From positions 1 through 34,602 of the forward strand of contig NZ_BIXZ01000015.1 in assembly GCF_005406125.1 (NCBI RefSeq): 34,602 bases of DNA, given 5' to 3'. Source of the DNA: Haloarcula mannanilytica. Lineage in GTDB: Archaea; Halobacteriota; Halobacteria; Halobacteriales; Haloarculaceae. Position numbers and translations under genes: made by a program. The notes under the pieces were generated by a model. The model ran no database searches. It was not told the origin of the DNA and was given only the letters and a program-made list of their open reading frames with translations. This document shows positions 1-8,259 of this stretch, in pieces. Within the stretch, counting starts at the first letter, position 1. The number at the start of each line of letters is the position of its first letter.

Positions 1-127
1 GCGCTTCGCGTTCCTTACTGAGGCCGGGTATTCCTCCCGGCGTGATGGGAACGCCGACGACGACGAAGCCGACGCCCAGCTGGACGAAGAGGCGTGGGGG
101 TGGGTTGACGACAATCGAGCCCAGACG
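1..127. repeat. Terminal overlap (left copy) marking a circular molecule
   Basis: Bases 1-127 are identical to bases 34476-34602. An open reading frame crosses the overlap without interruption, so the window is a circle of about 34,475 bp read 127 bases past its start. An overlap of exactly 127 bases is what a de Bruijn assembler run with that word size leaves on a closed circle. I therefore read this as an assembly artefact of circularity and not as a biological terminal repeat. Confidence 0.93.
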
Positions 128-2233
128 GGTGCGCTAACTGTGCTGGCACATCTCGATACTGCCGATGCTCGGTCGGTCGCTGCGATCAAGCGAGACGACG
201 AGATCGCCTATGCAGACGGCAGTATCGACCGCTATGTGTCGTTCCTCGAAGCCGAGGACATCATCACCGTGGACCGCTCACACGCGTCTAATCGGCTCTC
301 GCTGACGCCACTCGGCTCGGCTGCACAGTCGTACGTCGACCGGGAAGGGAACCCGGTCCATCCGGCCCAATCCCGGCTGCGGGGTGCGTCTTACGGACAC
401 CCCTCACAGTCTCGTAAGTGTAGTGTATCGCCCCAGCGTCGCGACCGGACCCCCCCGGCCGAACGGTGGCTTGCCGCGACGGGTTCCGCGCCTGAAGCTG
501 GGTACGTCCAGTGGCTGGGCGATCGCACTGGGTCTCGAGCGGTCGAACCACCCGTTCTCCATCGCCGGTTTGCCGCCGCGAAACGTGTTGACGGCGTCAA
601 TTTCGCTGATGCCGACATCCTCGACTGGACTGATGAGGGAGACGCCCCCGACGGCGACGGGCGTGTCTCCTACATCTCGGCGTTCGACGACGAAGCGCTC
701 GTCATCCTGCAGTGGGGCGGCCCTGTCGTCACGCTGGGACGTCTGTGTGGGGCCTTACTCAGCAATCGGATGCTCAGTAAGGCCTTAAATATGGACGCGC
801 TGGGGAAACAGTGGAATCGCGCCCACGACGGCGTCGAGACGTTCAAGAATGACCTCCACGATGTCCTCGTCCAGGCCAAGCAAATCGGCTGGCTCTCCAG
901 TGATGAGCTCGAACATCTGGACAACTGGAGAGAACGCATCGGTGCGTTGCGGTCGGCGCTGCTCTCGAAAGTCGGCCAGTTCGACGAACTGGACTCCGGG
1001 CTGCAGAACCAGTTGATGTGTGACCTGCACGGCCTGCTGTGCAGCGCCACGAACGTCTACGACGCTGCCGGAATGGACGTGACGATCAACATCCGGCTTC
1101 CCGATCCCGATGCACTCCGGCGCAACAAGAATCAGTACACGAAGTTCCTCAATTTCGCTCGCTACACCATCACCAAGCAGGCCGGCTATCGCGATGCCTA
1201 CGGCGTCCACAGCTGGTATCGGATGTGCATCGAGGATCGCCCACAGAAGCTCCGGGCGCGGTCTGAATACGATATCGACGACACCGATCCCGTTGCTGAC
1301 CTACTGGCGTCGTGGATCTTCACTGGCCCCGGCGTCACTGACCTCCTGCCCGACGTCCAGGAGGCCGTCGACGAGGAAGCGACTCGGCTTCGTGACCGGG
1401 TCGAGGAGGGGGTCGAAGACGCCGCCATCCTCGATATTCCGATAGCCGAGGCCAATTCGCACGGTCATACCCGGGGGCTCGTCCGGGAATTTGCCGACCG
1501 CAAGGGGTTCTCCGACGGCAATCGCGAGGATCTCGACCGACTGACCCGATGCCTGGAAGCAGCACTCGCGACGAACGACCGCGGCCCGGACCCCTGCCTC
1601 GTGGCAGATGCACTCGACAGTCTCCAGGCCCGGGATTCTATTTCTGATCGGCTCGACGTCGACGCCATTGAGACCGCGCTGGCTAGTCTCCCCGCCGAAT
1701 CGATCTTCCCGACGCTCCCGCCGGCAGCACGGCAGATGCTCTCGGCGCTGTTCGCGAGCGACGAGCCGCTGACGCGGCAGGACCTCATCGAAGTGACCTC
1801 AGAGAGTTCGTATGACCGCCATCACAAGGCCTTGCGGGCCTTCTTCCTCGTGGAAGATACGGGTGACGGGTTCGTCGCACATCTGGAGCCGTGGTGGGCC
1901 TCAACATCGCCGGTGACTGACCCGTACCATGAGGCGAATCCATCGCTGGGAGCCCCGGCAGGGAACCCGTCGCACATCCTTCTGGGGCCGGTTTACGACT
2001 CGGGGCTGCTGAATCTCTCGCCGGAGGAGTATACTGACCTCGGGTATCTCGACTACCAGGAGGTCCTTGACGAGCTGGGACTCTCACGATGGCGGCCCAT
2101 CCTCGAAGCGTTCTGTAGCGATTGCCACGAGCCAACTGAACCATCTTATTCGGACCACTCAGGGGTCCAGATCGGGCCGCAGTCTCCGGCTTTGGACTCC
2201 ACACAAAAATCGCTCTCAGCTGCTGCAGATTAA
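2..2233 (+). CDS. RepH-like large plasmid replication protein, 3' part
   Basis: This is the C-terminal part of the 1,125-residue protein that starts at 33331. The codon phase at base 2 continues the frame that leaves the window at 34602, and base 128 encodes residue 425. The segment is acidic, with stretches that read as winged-helix-like folds (around GTG 140 onward, and near bases 1700-1880). No Walker motif, relaxase histidines or polymerase motif is evident. It ends at TAA 2231-2233. Length and position fit the RepH family of haloarchaeal plasmids such as pNRC100 and pHH1. That assignment rests on recalled family features and on the lack of any other replication gene here. An internal GTG at 140 could be mistaken for a start but is not needed once the circle is closed. 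Confidence 0.7.
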   Translation, partial: RFAFLTEAGYSSRRDGNADDDEADAQLDEEAWGWVDDNRAQTGALTVLAHLDTADARSVAAIKRDDEIAYADGSIDRYVSFLEAEDIITVDRSHASNRLSLTPLGSAAQSYVDREGNPVHPAQSRLRGASYGHPSQSRKCSVSPQRRDRTPPAERWLAATGSAPEAGYVQWLGDRTGSRAVEPPVLHRRFAAAKRVDGVNFADADILDWTDEGDAPDGDGRVSYISAFDDEALVILQWGGPVVTLGRLCGALLSNRMLSKALNMDALGKQWNRAHDGVETFKNDLHDVLVQAKQIGWLSSDELEHLDNWRERIGALRSALLSKVGQFDELDSGLQNQLMCDLHGLLCSATNVYDAAGMDVTINIRLPDPDALRRNKNQYTKFLNFARYTITKQAGYRDAYGVHSWYRMCIEDRPQKLRARSEYDIDDTDPVADLLASWIFTGPGVTDLLPDVQEAVDEEATRLRDRVEEGVEDAAILDIPIAEANSHGHTRGLVREFADRKGFSDGNREDLDRLTRCLEAALATNDRGPDPCLVADALDSLQARDSISDRLDVDAIETALASLPAESIFPTLPPAARQMLSALFASDEPLTRQDLIEVTSESSYDRHHKALRAFFLVEDTGDGFVAHLEPWWASTSPVTDPYHEANPSLGAPAGNPSHILLGPVYDSGLLNLSPEEYTDLGYLDYQEVLDELGLSRWRPILEAFCSDCHEPTEPSYSDHSGVQIGPQSPALDSTQKSLSAAAD

Positions 2234-2327
2234 TACTGGGGTGTCATAGACGAGTTCGCTAGGTGGTTGATTTCGGAACTGCAGACAATGAATCCCCTGC
2301 TCACTAAGTCTGCGAATTGACCATTAG

Positions 2328-2334
2328 ACATTTA
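2328..2334 (+). promoter_or_regulatory. TATA box for the small membrane protein gene
   Basis: The AT-rich motif ATTTATC is centred about 27 nt before ATG 2358. This is the spacing expected for a haloarchaeal leaderless transcript beginning at the start codon. No Shine-Dalgarno motif is seen. Confidence 0.5.
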
Positions 2335-2357
2335 TCGCCACTCGTTAGAAATAACAT

Positions 2358-2564
2358 ATGAGTATTCTGTGGCAAGCCGGATACGTCATAGCTATCGTTC
2401 TTGGTCTTGCCTACGTCATCTTTCCGAAGAGAGTCCATACGTTTGGATTTGAGTTCCTTCGGCGTTCATCATCCGACCAATCTACGGAGTCTAACACTCC
2501 TGTCTGGTTTTATTTGGGATTGGGTGTGCTATTTTTATTCATCGGCGTAACAGGGCTCCTATAA
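2358..2564 (+). CDS. Small two-helix membrane protein
   Basis: A 68-residue protein with two hydrophobic helices (about residues 3-21 and 48-67) separated by a polar loop with an Arg-Arg-Ser-Ser-Ser stretch. It probably sits in the cytoplasmic membrane with both termini on the same side. The layout, a helix followed by a proline-lysine turn and then a second helix ending near the C terminus, resembles small DUF6199-like proteins, but that is a weak impression. It stands alone between the replication gene and the toxin-antitoxin pair, with its own leaderless promoter. Function unknown. Confidence 0.7.
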   Translation: MSILWQAGYVIAIVLGLAYVIFPKRVHTFGFEFLRRSSSDQSTESNTPVWFYLGLGVLFLFIGVTGLL

Positions 2565-2713
2565 GGGGTATATCATCTGTACTGACCGCCTGACTAACAT
2601 ACGAGAAACATTCTATGACAGGCTAACTGAGGTGGGCTTCGATCCCAATCGATGATACCGCAGGCCACGTTCGTGGGCTCCGTCCAGCAGGCAAATCGTC
2701 GCTCGCGATCATG

Positions 2714-2756
2714 GCGGTATATTTATTGGTTTCAACCAGTTACAATAAGTTACAAT
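2714..2756 (+). promoter_or_regulatory. Promoter and tandem 9-bp operator of the toxin-antitoxin pair
   Basis: A TATA-like motif GGTATATTTATT lies at about 2716-2727. Two identical copies of AGTTACAAT follow at 2738-2746 and 2748-2756, one helical turn (10 bp) apart. The second copy overlaps ATG 2755. A tandem site on one DNA face over the transcription start is a plausible autoregulatory binding site for the winged-helix antitoxin encoded next. Confidence 0.5.
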
Positions 2757-3174
2757 GCCTGTTTCGATAGACGACCATGACCCGGATGTCGATCTACGGC
2801 CGGGAACAACTAAGTCGGACATCGTCGCGTTCCTCTATCGACACGATGAGTATGGGTACAGCCCGCAGGACCTCCGCAATGAACTCGATATACCGCATGG
2901 GACAGCGAAAGTCACACTAAAACGACTGTACGACAGCGGATATATTGACAAGACCCCGGACGGGTACTACCATGCTCGCCGAGACCGCGAGGATCTCTAC
3001 CGATACACAGCGGCACTGGACGGTCTTGACCGTATGTTCGCCACACACGAGGAACCGGACAGTACTGCCGAACTGGAAGACAATGACGCCGATGCTGAAT
3101 CGGCCACTCTCACTGACGATGATATCGACGAGGCTGTCGACCTACTCGATGATGCGGATGGGGACAATCCGTGA
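2755..3174 (+). CDS. Winged-helix antitoxin/regulator
   Basis: A 139-residue acidic protein. Residues 18-70 form a MarR/VapB-like winged helix (sequence around SPQDLRNELDIPHGTAKVTL is the recognition helix, followed by a wing with GYYHA). Residues 95-139 are a strongly acidic tail, likely disordered, of the kind antitoxins use to bind and block a partner toxin. Its stop codon overlaps the GTG start of the MazF-like gene, which implies translational coupling. I infer that it neutralizes that toxin and represses the operon through the repeats over its own start. Confidence 0.75.
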   Translation: MPVSIDDHDPDVDLRPGTTKSDIVAFLYRHDEYGYSPQDLRNELDIPHGTAKVTLKRLYDSGYIDKTPDGYYHARRDREDLYRYTAALDGLDRMFATHEEPDSTAELEDNDADAESATLTDDDIDEAVDLLDDADGDNP

Positions 3175-3512
3175 AATATCCGTCCGGCACACTCGTCTGG
3201 GTAAGCCCAGATCCGCACACAAAGAAAGATCAACGGCCCGTTGTTGTCGTCCGGCATCGAGACCGTCCCTATAGTTCCGTCGAGTGTACGGTAATGTGCC
3301 TCGGGCATGGATCGCAGACTGAGAACCATCGCACGCCAAAACTTGAGGAAGACATGCACTATACGGGAATCTCGTTCTCGAGTTCGACGTACCTTCTCCC
3401 GTGGTCGATTCACACGATTCCGCCGGGGGCGATTCTTCCTGGCGAGCAGGGCCAGCTGACACAGGAGGGGAAGAAACTCGTTGTGAGAGAGTTCGCGAAA
3501 ATGATGAAGTGA
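3171..3512 (+). CDS. PemK/MazF-like toxin (endoribonuclease)
   Basis: A 113-residue protein with the features of the PemK/MazF barrel: an N-terminal beta-strand with GTLVWVSPDP, then RPVVVVR, and a later strand giving a Thr/Ser-rich segment before LPWSIHTIP. In this family it cleaves mRNA at short motifs and halts growth when the antitoxin is lost. The GTG start at 3171 overlaps the antitoxin TGA (GTGA), so the start is fixed by coupling. The haloarchaeal version is divergent and the usual catalytic Arg and Thr cannot be assigned with certainty. It likely acts as a plasmid addiction or phage-response module. Confidence 0.72.
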   Translation: MKYPSGTLVWVSPDPHTKKDQRPVVVVRHRDRPYSSVECTVMCLGHGSQTENHRTPKLEEDMHYTGISFSSSTYLLPWSIHTIPPGAILPGEQGQLTQEGKKLVVREFAKMMK

Positions 3513-3584
3513 ATTTGGTGCGCATTCGATGGAAAAACCAGGCATCGCAGCGAATTACTGACCGAGCTACTAGAATAACCGTAG

Positions 3585-5330
3585 CTACAACATCTCTTTC
3601 AGCCGATCTCGAAGTGGTTTCATTGGTTCCTTGACCTGCTCTTCCACCGCATCAGCTTGCTTTGCCTGTCCTTTCCACCAGTGCTTTTTCGCAACTATCA
3701 CACACTCTCCCGTTTCCATGCGTGTCAGCTCACCGGCTGTGATCGGACGGCGATCTTCAGTCCGAGTAGTGTGGCTCTGTGTCGTCTGATACGACCCGCC
3801 GGTCTGACTTTTCGACCGCGAGCGTGACTGCGATACTGTTTGTTCTCGCTCTTTCCCGATTTCCGTTTGAATGTACCGCGTCGTCTGTTCATCGCCGGGC
3901 TGGAAGTACAGACCCTGCGGGCAGTTTCCTAACACTGCTGCCGACTCATCGCCATAGACGGCGTCGAGCTGCCCGACCGTCTGTGCCCCAATCATGACTC
4001 GTGCATCCTCACTTCGCCCCCGAGCTGCAAGCCCCGGTAACTCTGTTATCGGCGGGAGAGAGTCAATCTCGTCCAAGATGAAATTTGTCGGCGTTGCCGA
4101 GGACCGGGCAATCCGGATTGTCCAGTTAAGCAGCACTTGGTACATCGGAGCAGCCTTGGTCGCCATCGGTCCAGAGCGAATCAACAGCACTCGCCCGTTG
4201 GGATTTTCGACATACTCTCGAACGGAAAACTCACCATCAGTCTTGAATTGACCAGTAAATACATCTCCGACATTTTGTGTGAGTTCTGTGTAGACGTTCT
4301 CTGAGCCGCTGTTATCTCCTTGCCTAATCTTCTGTGCAGCAGTACGAAGGTCATCGTACTTATTCAGCCGTGTATGTATCTCGTCCTTCGGTTCGTGTAC
4401 CAGATTATAGATATCGTCGTGGCCAAGTTGGCCAACCGCATCTTGCTTTTCAGCTTCCCGATGGAGATATTTTAGACAGGCAGTAAACACGCTCTCTGCC
4501 TTGCGATGGAATGGATTATCTCCGTCAGCCTCTCCGAACACAGACCGTGCAATCTCTTGATAATCCTCTTCTCTTTCAACATCCTGAAAGAGATTCCAGC
4601 GGACATCCGTCTCTTCAACCCCGACTCGAAGCACCTCAAACCCACGTTCTCGATAGAATTGTTCGAAGTCGTTTCCAGACTCGTGTACAATGACTGCCGT
4701 CCCCTCATCGTGGGGATACTGCTGTGAAAGGAGTTGCATTCCGGTTGTCTTCCCACTCCCGCTCTCACCGAGTACCGCCGTGGAGATGTCTTGCCGGAGT
4801 CTGGGTAGTGCCGGAATATCGTCTCCGTCTGTATATTCATCTGAGGTGGCCGATATATCTTCCATCGGCACGACAAATTCGTCAGACTCTCTGATGTACT
4901 TGGGTTCTTTCAGATCAAAGATGTTGTCGCCCCAGCGTCGGGTGAGGGGCAGGCTCGCTATCGCGACGCTGAATGCGGCATATGGCCCCAAAAAGAGGAC
5001 ATCAGGGATGCCTGCGAACCCGACACCAGCGATAGACAGTCCGAGCACCTCGCCAATGAAGACGAGCGGGGCCATAATGTGTGCAAATAGGATTACAAGG
5101 ATCGGCCAGAGTTTGCCTTGCAGCAACGCACCGGCGAAGACGACACTCCCCAGCAGCGCATAACAGGGATAGATCCACCACCAGAGCCGAAACCGACGTA
5201 ATTTCGGCTGGTCCCATTCGACGTACCACCATGGAACCAGCAACCGTGGCAGCGTCATTGTAAGTAGAACATCGATGAATATCTCCCCGAAACTCTCCTG
5301 CCGTTTGCTCGTCTTTGTCTCAGATGTCAT
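3585..5330 (-). CDS. VirD4/TraD-type coupling protein (conjugation ATPase)
   Basis: A 581-residue membrane ATPase. Hydrophobic segments at about residues 48-70, 75-100 and 105-128 anchor the N terminus. A Walker A motif GESGSGKTT lies at 188-196 and a Walker B NFILDEID at 416-423, followed by a conserved ARGRSEDARVMIGAQ stretch (about 436-450). This is the VirD4/TrwB family, which links the relaxase-DNA complex to a transfer channel and pumps DNA. It is the last gene of the mobilization operon and overlaps the relaxase gene by 11 nt. No VirB4-type ATPase or other channel gene is present, so transfer would depend on a channel supplied by the host or another plasmid. The region looks less GC-rich than its neighbours. 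Confidence 0.85.
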   Translation of the reverse strand: MTSETKTSKRQESFGEIFIDVLLTMTLPRLLVPWWYVEWDQPKLRRFRLWWWIYPCYALLGSVVFAGALLQGKLWPILVILFAHIMAPLVFIGEVLGLSIAGVGFAGIPDVLFLGPYAAFSVAIASLPLTRRWGDNIFDLKEPKYIRESDEFVVPMEDISATSDEYTDGDDIPALPRLRQDISTAVLGESGSGKTTGMQLLSQQYPHDEGTAVIVHESGNDFEQFYRERGFEVLRVGVEETDVRWNLFQDVEREEDYQEIARSVFGEADGDNPFHRKAESVFTACLKYLHREAEKQDAVGQLGHDDIYNLVHEPKDEIHTRLNKYDDLRTAAQKIRQGDNSGSENVYTELTQNVGDVFTGQFKTDGEFSVREYVENPNGRVLLIRSGPMATKAAPMYQVLLNWTIRIARSSATPTNFILDEIDSLPPITELPGLAARGRSEDARVMIGAQTVGQLDAVYGDESAAVLGNCPQGLYFQPGDEQTTRYIQTEIGKEREQTVSQSRSRSKSQTGGSYQTTQSHTTRTEDRRPITAGELTRMETGECVIVAKKHWWKGQAKQADAVEEQVKEPMKPLRDRLKEML

Positions 5331-5838
5331 CGTAGCCCTCCTGTGCTTGAGTCACTTCGCGCTCTTGCTCCGCCGTGACACTCCGTTCTTGAACGCGCTC
5401 TCTACTTCTGAGCCGTGTGCGCTCCCGAAAGCGCTCTCGTGTCTGTTCTCGAAGGTTGGTCAGATCGTCTGTCTCCATGTGTAGATCTCGTTGTTTGCCG
5501 ATCGCAGCGACGTGTGCGTGTGATTTTCCTGATTCTGGACGAGCGTGGACACCGTAGACGTACTCGACAGAGGGTTTCTCTGCTTTCCAGTCGTTGAGCG
5601 TTGAGCGAGTACACTGGTCAATTTCTGCTGCAGTGTAGCCCGCATCCGGATCAGGCGCAATGATGAACTGGCGCTGCATATCGGCTGTCTCAGACCGCTC
5701 GACGAACGCTTCAATTTCTTTTTCGCTCAGCTTGCGGCCAGTCGAATCTCGGATCTCGACTGTCCGCTCTGCATCTTCACTGATGTAGGTGATCAGGTTG
5801 CCGGCGCTGCCTGTCTGGAAGTCCGATTTCACGATCAT
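5320..5838 (-). CDS. Small relaxase-like mobilization protein
   Basis: A 172-residue protein with the layout of a MOB-type relaxase N-terminal domain. Tyr18 in NLITYISE fits the nucleophile; residues around FIIAPDPDA (58-66) match the usual beta-strand; His98, His107 and His109 (GVHAR and SHAHVAAIG) make the three-histidine metal site. The C-terminal third is charged, Arg/Glu-rich and probably helical. ATG 5838 is chosen because it overlaps the upstream TGA (ATGA). It would nick the plasmid at oriT and carry the strand to the coupling protein. It is much shorter than bacterial relaxases and has no helicase or primase domain. Confidence 0.75.
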   Translation of the reverse strand: MIVKSDFQTGSAGNLITYISEDAERTVEIRDSTGRKLSEKEIEAFVERSETADMQRQFIIAPDPDAGYTAAEIDQCTRSTLNDWKAEKPSVEYVYGVHARPESGKSHAHVAAIGKQRDLHMETDDLTNLREQTRERFRERTRLRSRERVQERSVTAEQEREVTQAQEGYDDI

Positions 5839-6305
5839 TCGAACTCCCAATCCCGGTCATCAGATTTTGCCGAAGCACTACTCTCGGTCTCAGACGGCGT
5901 GGGATTCTGTTCCCGGGCGCTCTCGATATCACCGCCAACTGCGTCCATGTCCTCTCGGAGCCGTTCGGTGCCAACATTGAGGGCGTGTTGTCGCTGTGGA
6001 TCGTCATATTCGTCTTTGACGAGTTCCCAGACTGCTATCGAATAGACGCCTGATTTCGCGACGAGGTCCTCGAGGCCTTCCGTGGCTTCGGCAACCTCAT
6101 CCCGTGCCTCGGCGACAAGTTCCTGAATACGCTGTTCGGCCCGATGTTCACGCGCCTGGTCATCGACAGCTCCGTCGTGGATGTGCTGGTCGAGAACCTG
6201 TGCAATATAGGTTGAGGCAGAGACATCTTCAGCCTCTGCTCGCCGCTCGATTTCACGCGCTACGTCGCCGTCGACGTAGGTCGTGAGCTGCTCATTTCGT
6301 CCCAT
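5835..6305 (-). CDS. Ribbon-helix-helix relaxosome accessory protein (MobC-like)
   Basis: A 156-residue protein. Residues 1-45 carry a ribbon-helix-helix signature: a strand QLTTYVDGDV, then helices ending in STYIAQVL. Residues 50-85 are a Glu/Ala/Arg-rich probable coiled coil. The C-terminal tail is acidic and disordered. MobC-type proteins of this design bind near oriT and assist the relaxase. As first gene of the mobilization operon, coupled to the relaxase by ATGA, it probably also represses the operon. A 14-bp perfect palindrome lies 17 bp upstream of its start and is a natural binding site. Confidence 0.72.
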   Translation of the reverse strand: MGRNEQLTTYVDGDVAREIERRAEAEDVSASTYIAQVLDQHIHDGAVDDQAREHRAEQRIQELVAEARDEVAEATEGLEDLVAKSGVYSIAVWELVKDEYDDPQRQHALNVGTERLREDMDAVGGDIESAREQNPTPSETESSASAKSDDRDWEFE

Positions 6306-6604
6306 CGCGTTAGCAGTCCTTGCCTTCGCGAAGGCTGTGGTTTTGACCTATGGGCAAGTTAAAGAGTTGCAGCACTCCCTCTTTATTCGCTCTACGTCTG
6401 GTGGTTTTACCTGCAGTATACAGAGGTCGTGCTGCAGAATGTGCAGTACAAGAATACGGGTCTTGGAGGGTTGCAAAGTGCGGTCGATTCCAGCGCACAC
6501 ACCTGAGTTTTCACCCTGATATAAAATGCGTTACCAGACCACGGTGAAAGTGAACGACTCAAAAATATTTTATACTCTGCTTTGACTGTGGCATCTACCT
6601 GTCC
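6306..6604. other. Non-coding region upstream of the mobilization operon; candidate oriT
   Basis: About 300 bp lie between the mobilization operon start and the next gene. They contain the palindrome at 6322-6335, several AT-rich patches (for example around 6560-6580) and no convincing gene. Because oriT usually sits next to the relaxosome genes, this is the best place to look for it. I see no sequence I can match to a known nick site. Confidence 0.4.
6322..6335. promoter_or_regulatory. 14-bp perfect palindrome, likely RHH-protein operator
   Basis: GCCTTCGCGAAGGC is perfectly self-complementary and sits 17 bp upstream of the start of the ribbon-helix-helix gene. Such proteins bind short palindromes as dimers of dimers, so autoregulation or relaxosome assembly at this site is likely. 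Confidence 0.5.
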
Positions 6605-6856
6605 TCACACACCACCACCAGCACCGACCTGCACGCCGGTTTCTGGCGTGTCGCCACTGTACCACGAATCATCGACGGCGGACTCGTCGAGGACCGAGAC
6701 CCGCCATTCGCCGGGCTGTTCCATCTTGATGAGCAGCTGGACGTCGGTATCCGGGTTGCCCTCGTCGTCCAGGAGGCCACACATTTCGAGCTCGTCTTTC
6801 GGAAGCGTCACCAGGCCGCTCCCGCTACGAGCGGAGAGTTTGTTGATATTTGGCAT
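6605..6856 (-). CDS. AbrB-like small DNA-binding protein
   Basis: An 83-residue protein. The N-terminal stretch with GSGLVTLPKDELEMCGLLDD resembles one arm of a SpoVT/AbrB swapped-hairpin fold, where a beta-hairpin is followed by a short helix and a turn. The rest is acidic with a Gly-rich tail. Such proteins act as transition-state regulators or antitoxins; no toxin partner is evident next to it. A weak GGTGA ribosome-binding motif lies upstream of ATG 6856. Divergent from the zinc-finger gene at 7006. Confidence 0.55.
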   Translation of the reverse strand: MPNINKLSARSGSGLVTLPKDELEMCGLLDDEGNPDTDVQLLIKMEQPGEWRVSVLDESAVDDSWYSGDTPETGVQVGAGGGV

Positions 6857-7005
6857 GAATCTGTCACCGCCATCGTCCGTCGATGGCTACACTCTTGCCG
6901 TTCGGTGGTACCCAGCGTAAAAACCAAACCCATTTTGACACCAGACTGTTGACACTTGTCGCAATGGGCTCGTGTTTTACTAGTACTCCCCACCCAGCCT
7001 GACCC

Positions 7006-7356
7006 ATGGTATCGGCCGTGACCTGCCAGAACTGCGGTGCGCGTGTCGACGCACAGTACGCCCGTGTGTTTGGGAACGAACACACCGAAGTCCATGCTTG
7101 CCGGAACTGTTCCACCCAAGGCGCGGTCGCGAACGGCGCCGCCGTCGACGCCGATCGAGATGGGACGCTCCTGGTCCATCGCCCTGGCGTCGACGAGCCA
7201 GTCGAAGCTACCTTCCACGAGACAGATTCCGACAAGGACTGTACTACCGAGGGCCGCGTCACGCTCGAGGAGTTGCGGGAGCGGTCGGTGACCATGCAGG
7301 ATTCGACAACTGAGCACACCGAAGACGACGCATTTGCCGCACTGGTCGCCGAGTAA
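7006..7356 (+). CDS. Small zinc-ribbon protein (DUF7563-like)
   Basis: A 116-residue protein with two CxxC knuckles (CQNC near residue 7 and CRNC near residue 32), spaced like the small haloarchaeal DUF7563 zinc-ribbon proteins that begin with CQNCG and a valine-rich strand. It probably binds one zinc ion. The remainder is acidic and helical at the end. A TATA-like TTTTACTAG about 27 nt upstream of ATG 7006 indicates a leaderless transcript. Role unknown; such proteins are common among haloarchaeal plasmid regulators. Confidence 0.65.
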   Translation: MVSAVTCQNCGARVDAQYARVFGNEHTEVHACRNCSTQGAVANGAAVDADRDGTLLVHRPGVDEPVEATFHETDSDKDCTTEGRVTLEELRERSVTMQDSTTEHTEDDAFAALVAE

Positions 7357-7510
7357 CAACGCCACCTGATTTTTGATCGCCTGAAGCCGGCAGTTCGGTG
7401 ACCGCCACTTCGGGACCATCCCGGGTGTTACCCATGAAACCTCTCGGTAATGATGGGATTCACAGTTTGAGTTCTGCAAACGCGTTATCGATGACGTCTT
7501 CTCTGGTGTC

Positions 7511-7852
7511 CTACTCGCTCCCGACGTTGTTGAGCGCGCTGTTCAGTTCGAAGAGTTCTTTGATGACATCGCTGTCCGCAACTCGGTATCGACGTGGGGA
7601 CGTGTCTGGAACCGCTTCGATGAGTTCGACCTCGAGTAAGAGGTCGGTATAGTTGCCGACCGTCTGGCGTGTAACGCCTGCATGCTCTGCGAGTTCGGTT
7701 TTGTTGAACTCACGATTCGGTGGGAGATCGAGCAACGCGTCGACGAGAATCGGGATCGCATCGTGCTGCGTGAGGTAGAGCCACCCGCTGGGGTGTTGCT
7801 TTCGGAGTTCCTTCTTCTCCCCGCGGTCGGCCGCGTGGTCCATACTGCTCAT
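7511..7852 (-). CDS. Winged-helix transcriptional regulator
   Basis: A 113-residue protein using ATG 7852. The frame stays open further upstream, but a TATA box GCTTATAC at about 7875-7882 lies 26 nt before this ATG, which fixes a leaderless start. The region FNKTELAEHAGVTRQTVGNYTDLLLEVELIEAV is a classic helix-turn-helix followed by a wing with SPRRYRV. It belongs with haloarchaeal ArsR/MarR-like regulators. It is divergent from the gene at 7945, and the shared gap holds an inverted repeat, so it probably controls both promoters. Confidence 0.75.
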   Translation of the reverse strand: MSSMDHAADRGEKKELRKQHPSGWLYLTQHDAIPILVDALLDLPPNREFNKTELAEHAGVTRQTVGNYTDLLLEVELIEAVPDTSPRRYRVADSDVIKELFELNSALNNVGSE

Positions 7853-7873
7853 ACAGGATAACTGCTCTACGCG

Positions 7874-7923
7874 TGTATAAGCATTTGCACTAGTGTTAAC
7901 CACTATTAACAGGTGTTATATAC
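7874..7923. promoter_or_regulatory. Divergent promoters with GTTAA/TTAAC dyad
   Basis: Two TATA boxes face away from each other: GCTTATAC (minus strand, about 7875-7882) and TTATATAC (plus strand, 7916-7923), each about 26 nt from an ATG (7852 and 7945). Between them GTTAA (7895-7899) and TTAAC (7906-7910) form an inverted repeat with a 6-bp gap. One dimer bound here could cover both upstream recognition elements. Confidence 0.6.
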
Positions 7924-7944
7924 GAGTGGCTTTATCGCTCGATT

Positions 7945-8259
7945 ATGGAGAAGCCGTCGGTGAAATGTGCCCTCTTGGCTACGATGATTGCCAAACACAA
8001 ATGGGGCACGCCGATTACAGAGGAGGCTCTGCTGAATCTCTCGGCTATTGGCGACGACTATCCAACAGCGCGTGAAGTCTACGCAGACCTCCGGAGTGGG
8101 CCGTATATCATCTATCGCGGCACTCGTGGTATCGAACTCGACAAGAGCAACTTCGACAGCCTCGCCGATGTCCTGTACCACGAGTGTGGCTGGGAAGCCT
8201 GGGAAATTGAGAGTCGCCTGAAACACTACGAGGGAATCGACGATCACGACTGGTCGTAA
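7945..8259 (+). CDS. Conserved-looking haloarchaeal protein of unknown function
   Basis: A 104-residue acidic protein, leaderless from ATG 7945. It is rich in Tyr, Trp and His, with a C terminus that reads SLADVLYHECGWEAWEIES and ends DHDWS. The composition and motif density look like a real globular protein, but I do not recognise the family. The divergent regulator and shared operator suggest that it is the regulated target, or that the two form a two-gene control unit. Confidence 0.65.
   Translation: MEKPSVKCALLATMIAKHKWGTPITEEALLNLSAIGDDYPTAREVYADLRSGPYIIYRGTRGIELDKSNFDSLADVLYHECGWEAWEIESRLKHYEGIDDHDWS

Noticed and set aside
1-127. Biological terminal direct repeat of a linear virus genome
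   Set aside because: A gene continues in frame across it, and 127 bp is an assembly word size; there are no capsid, terminase or protein-primed polymerase genes.
785-2204. Minus-strand frames within the replication gene
   Set aside because: They mirror the high-GC codon pattern of the real gene, and lack promoters and recognisable domains.
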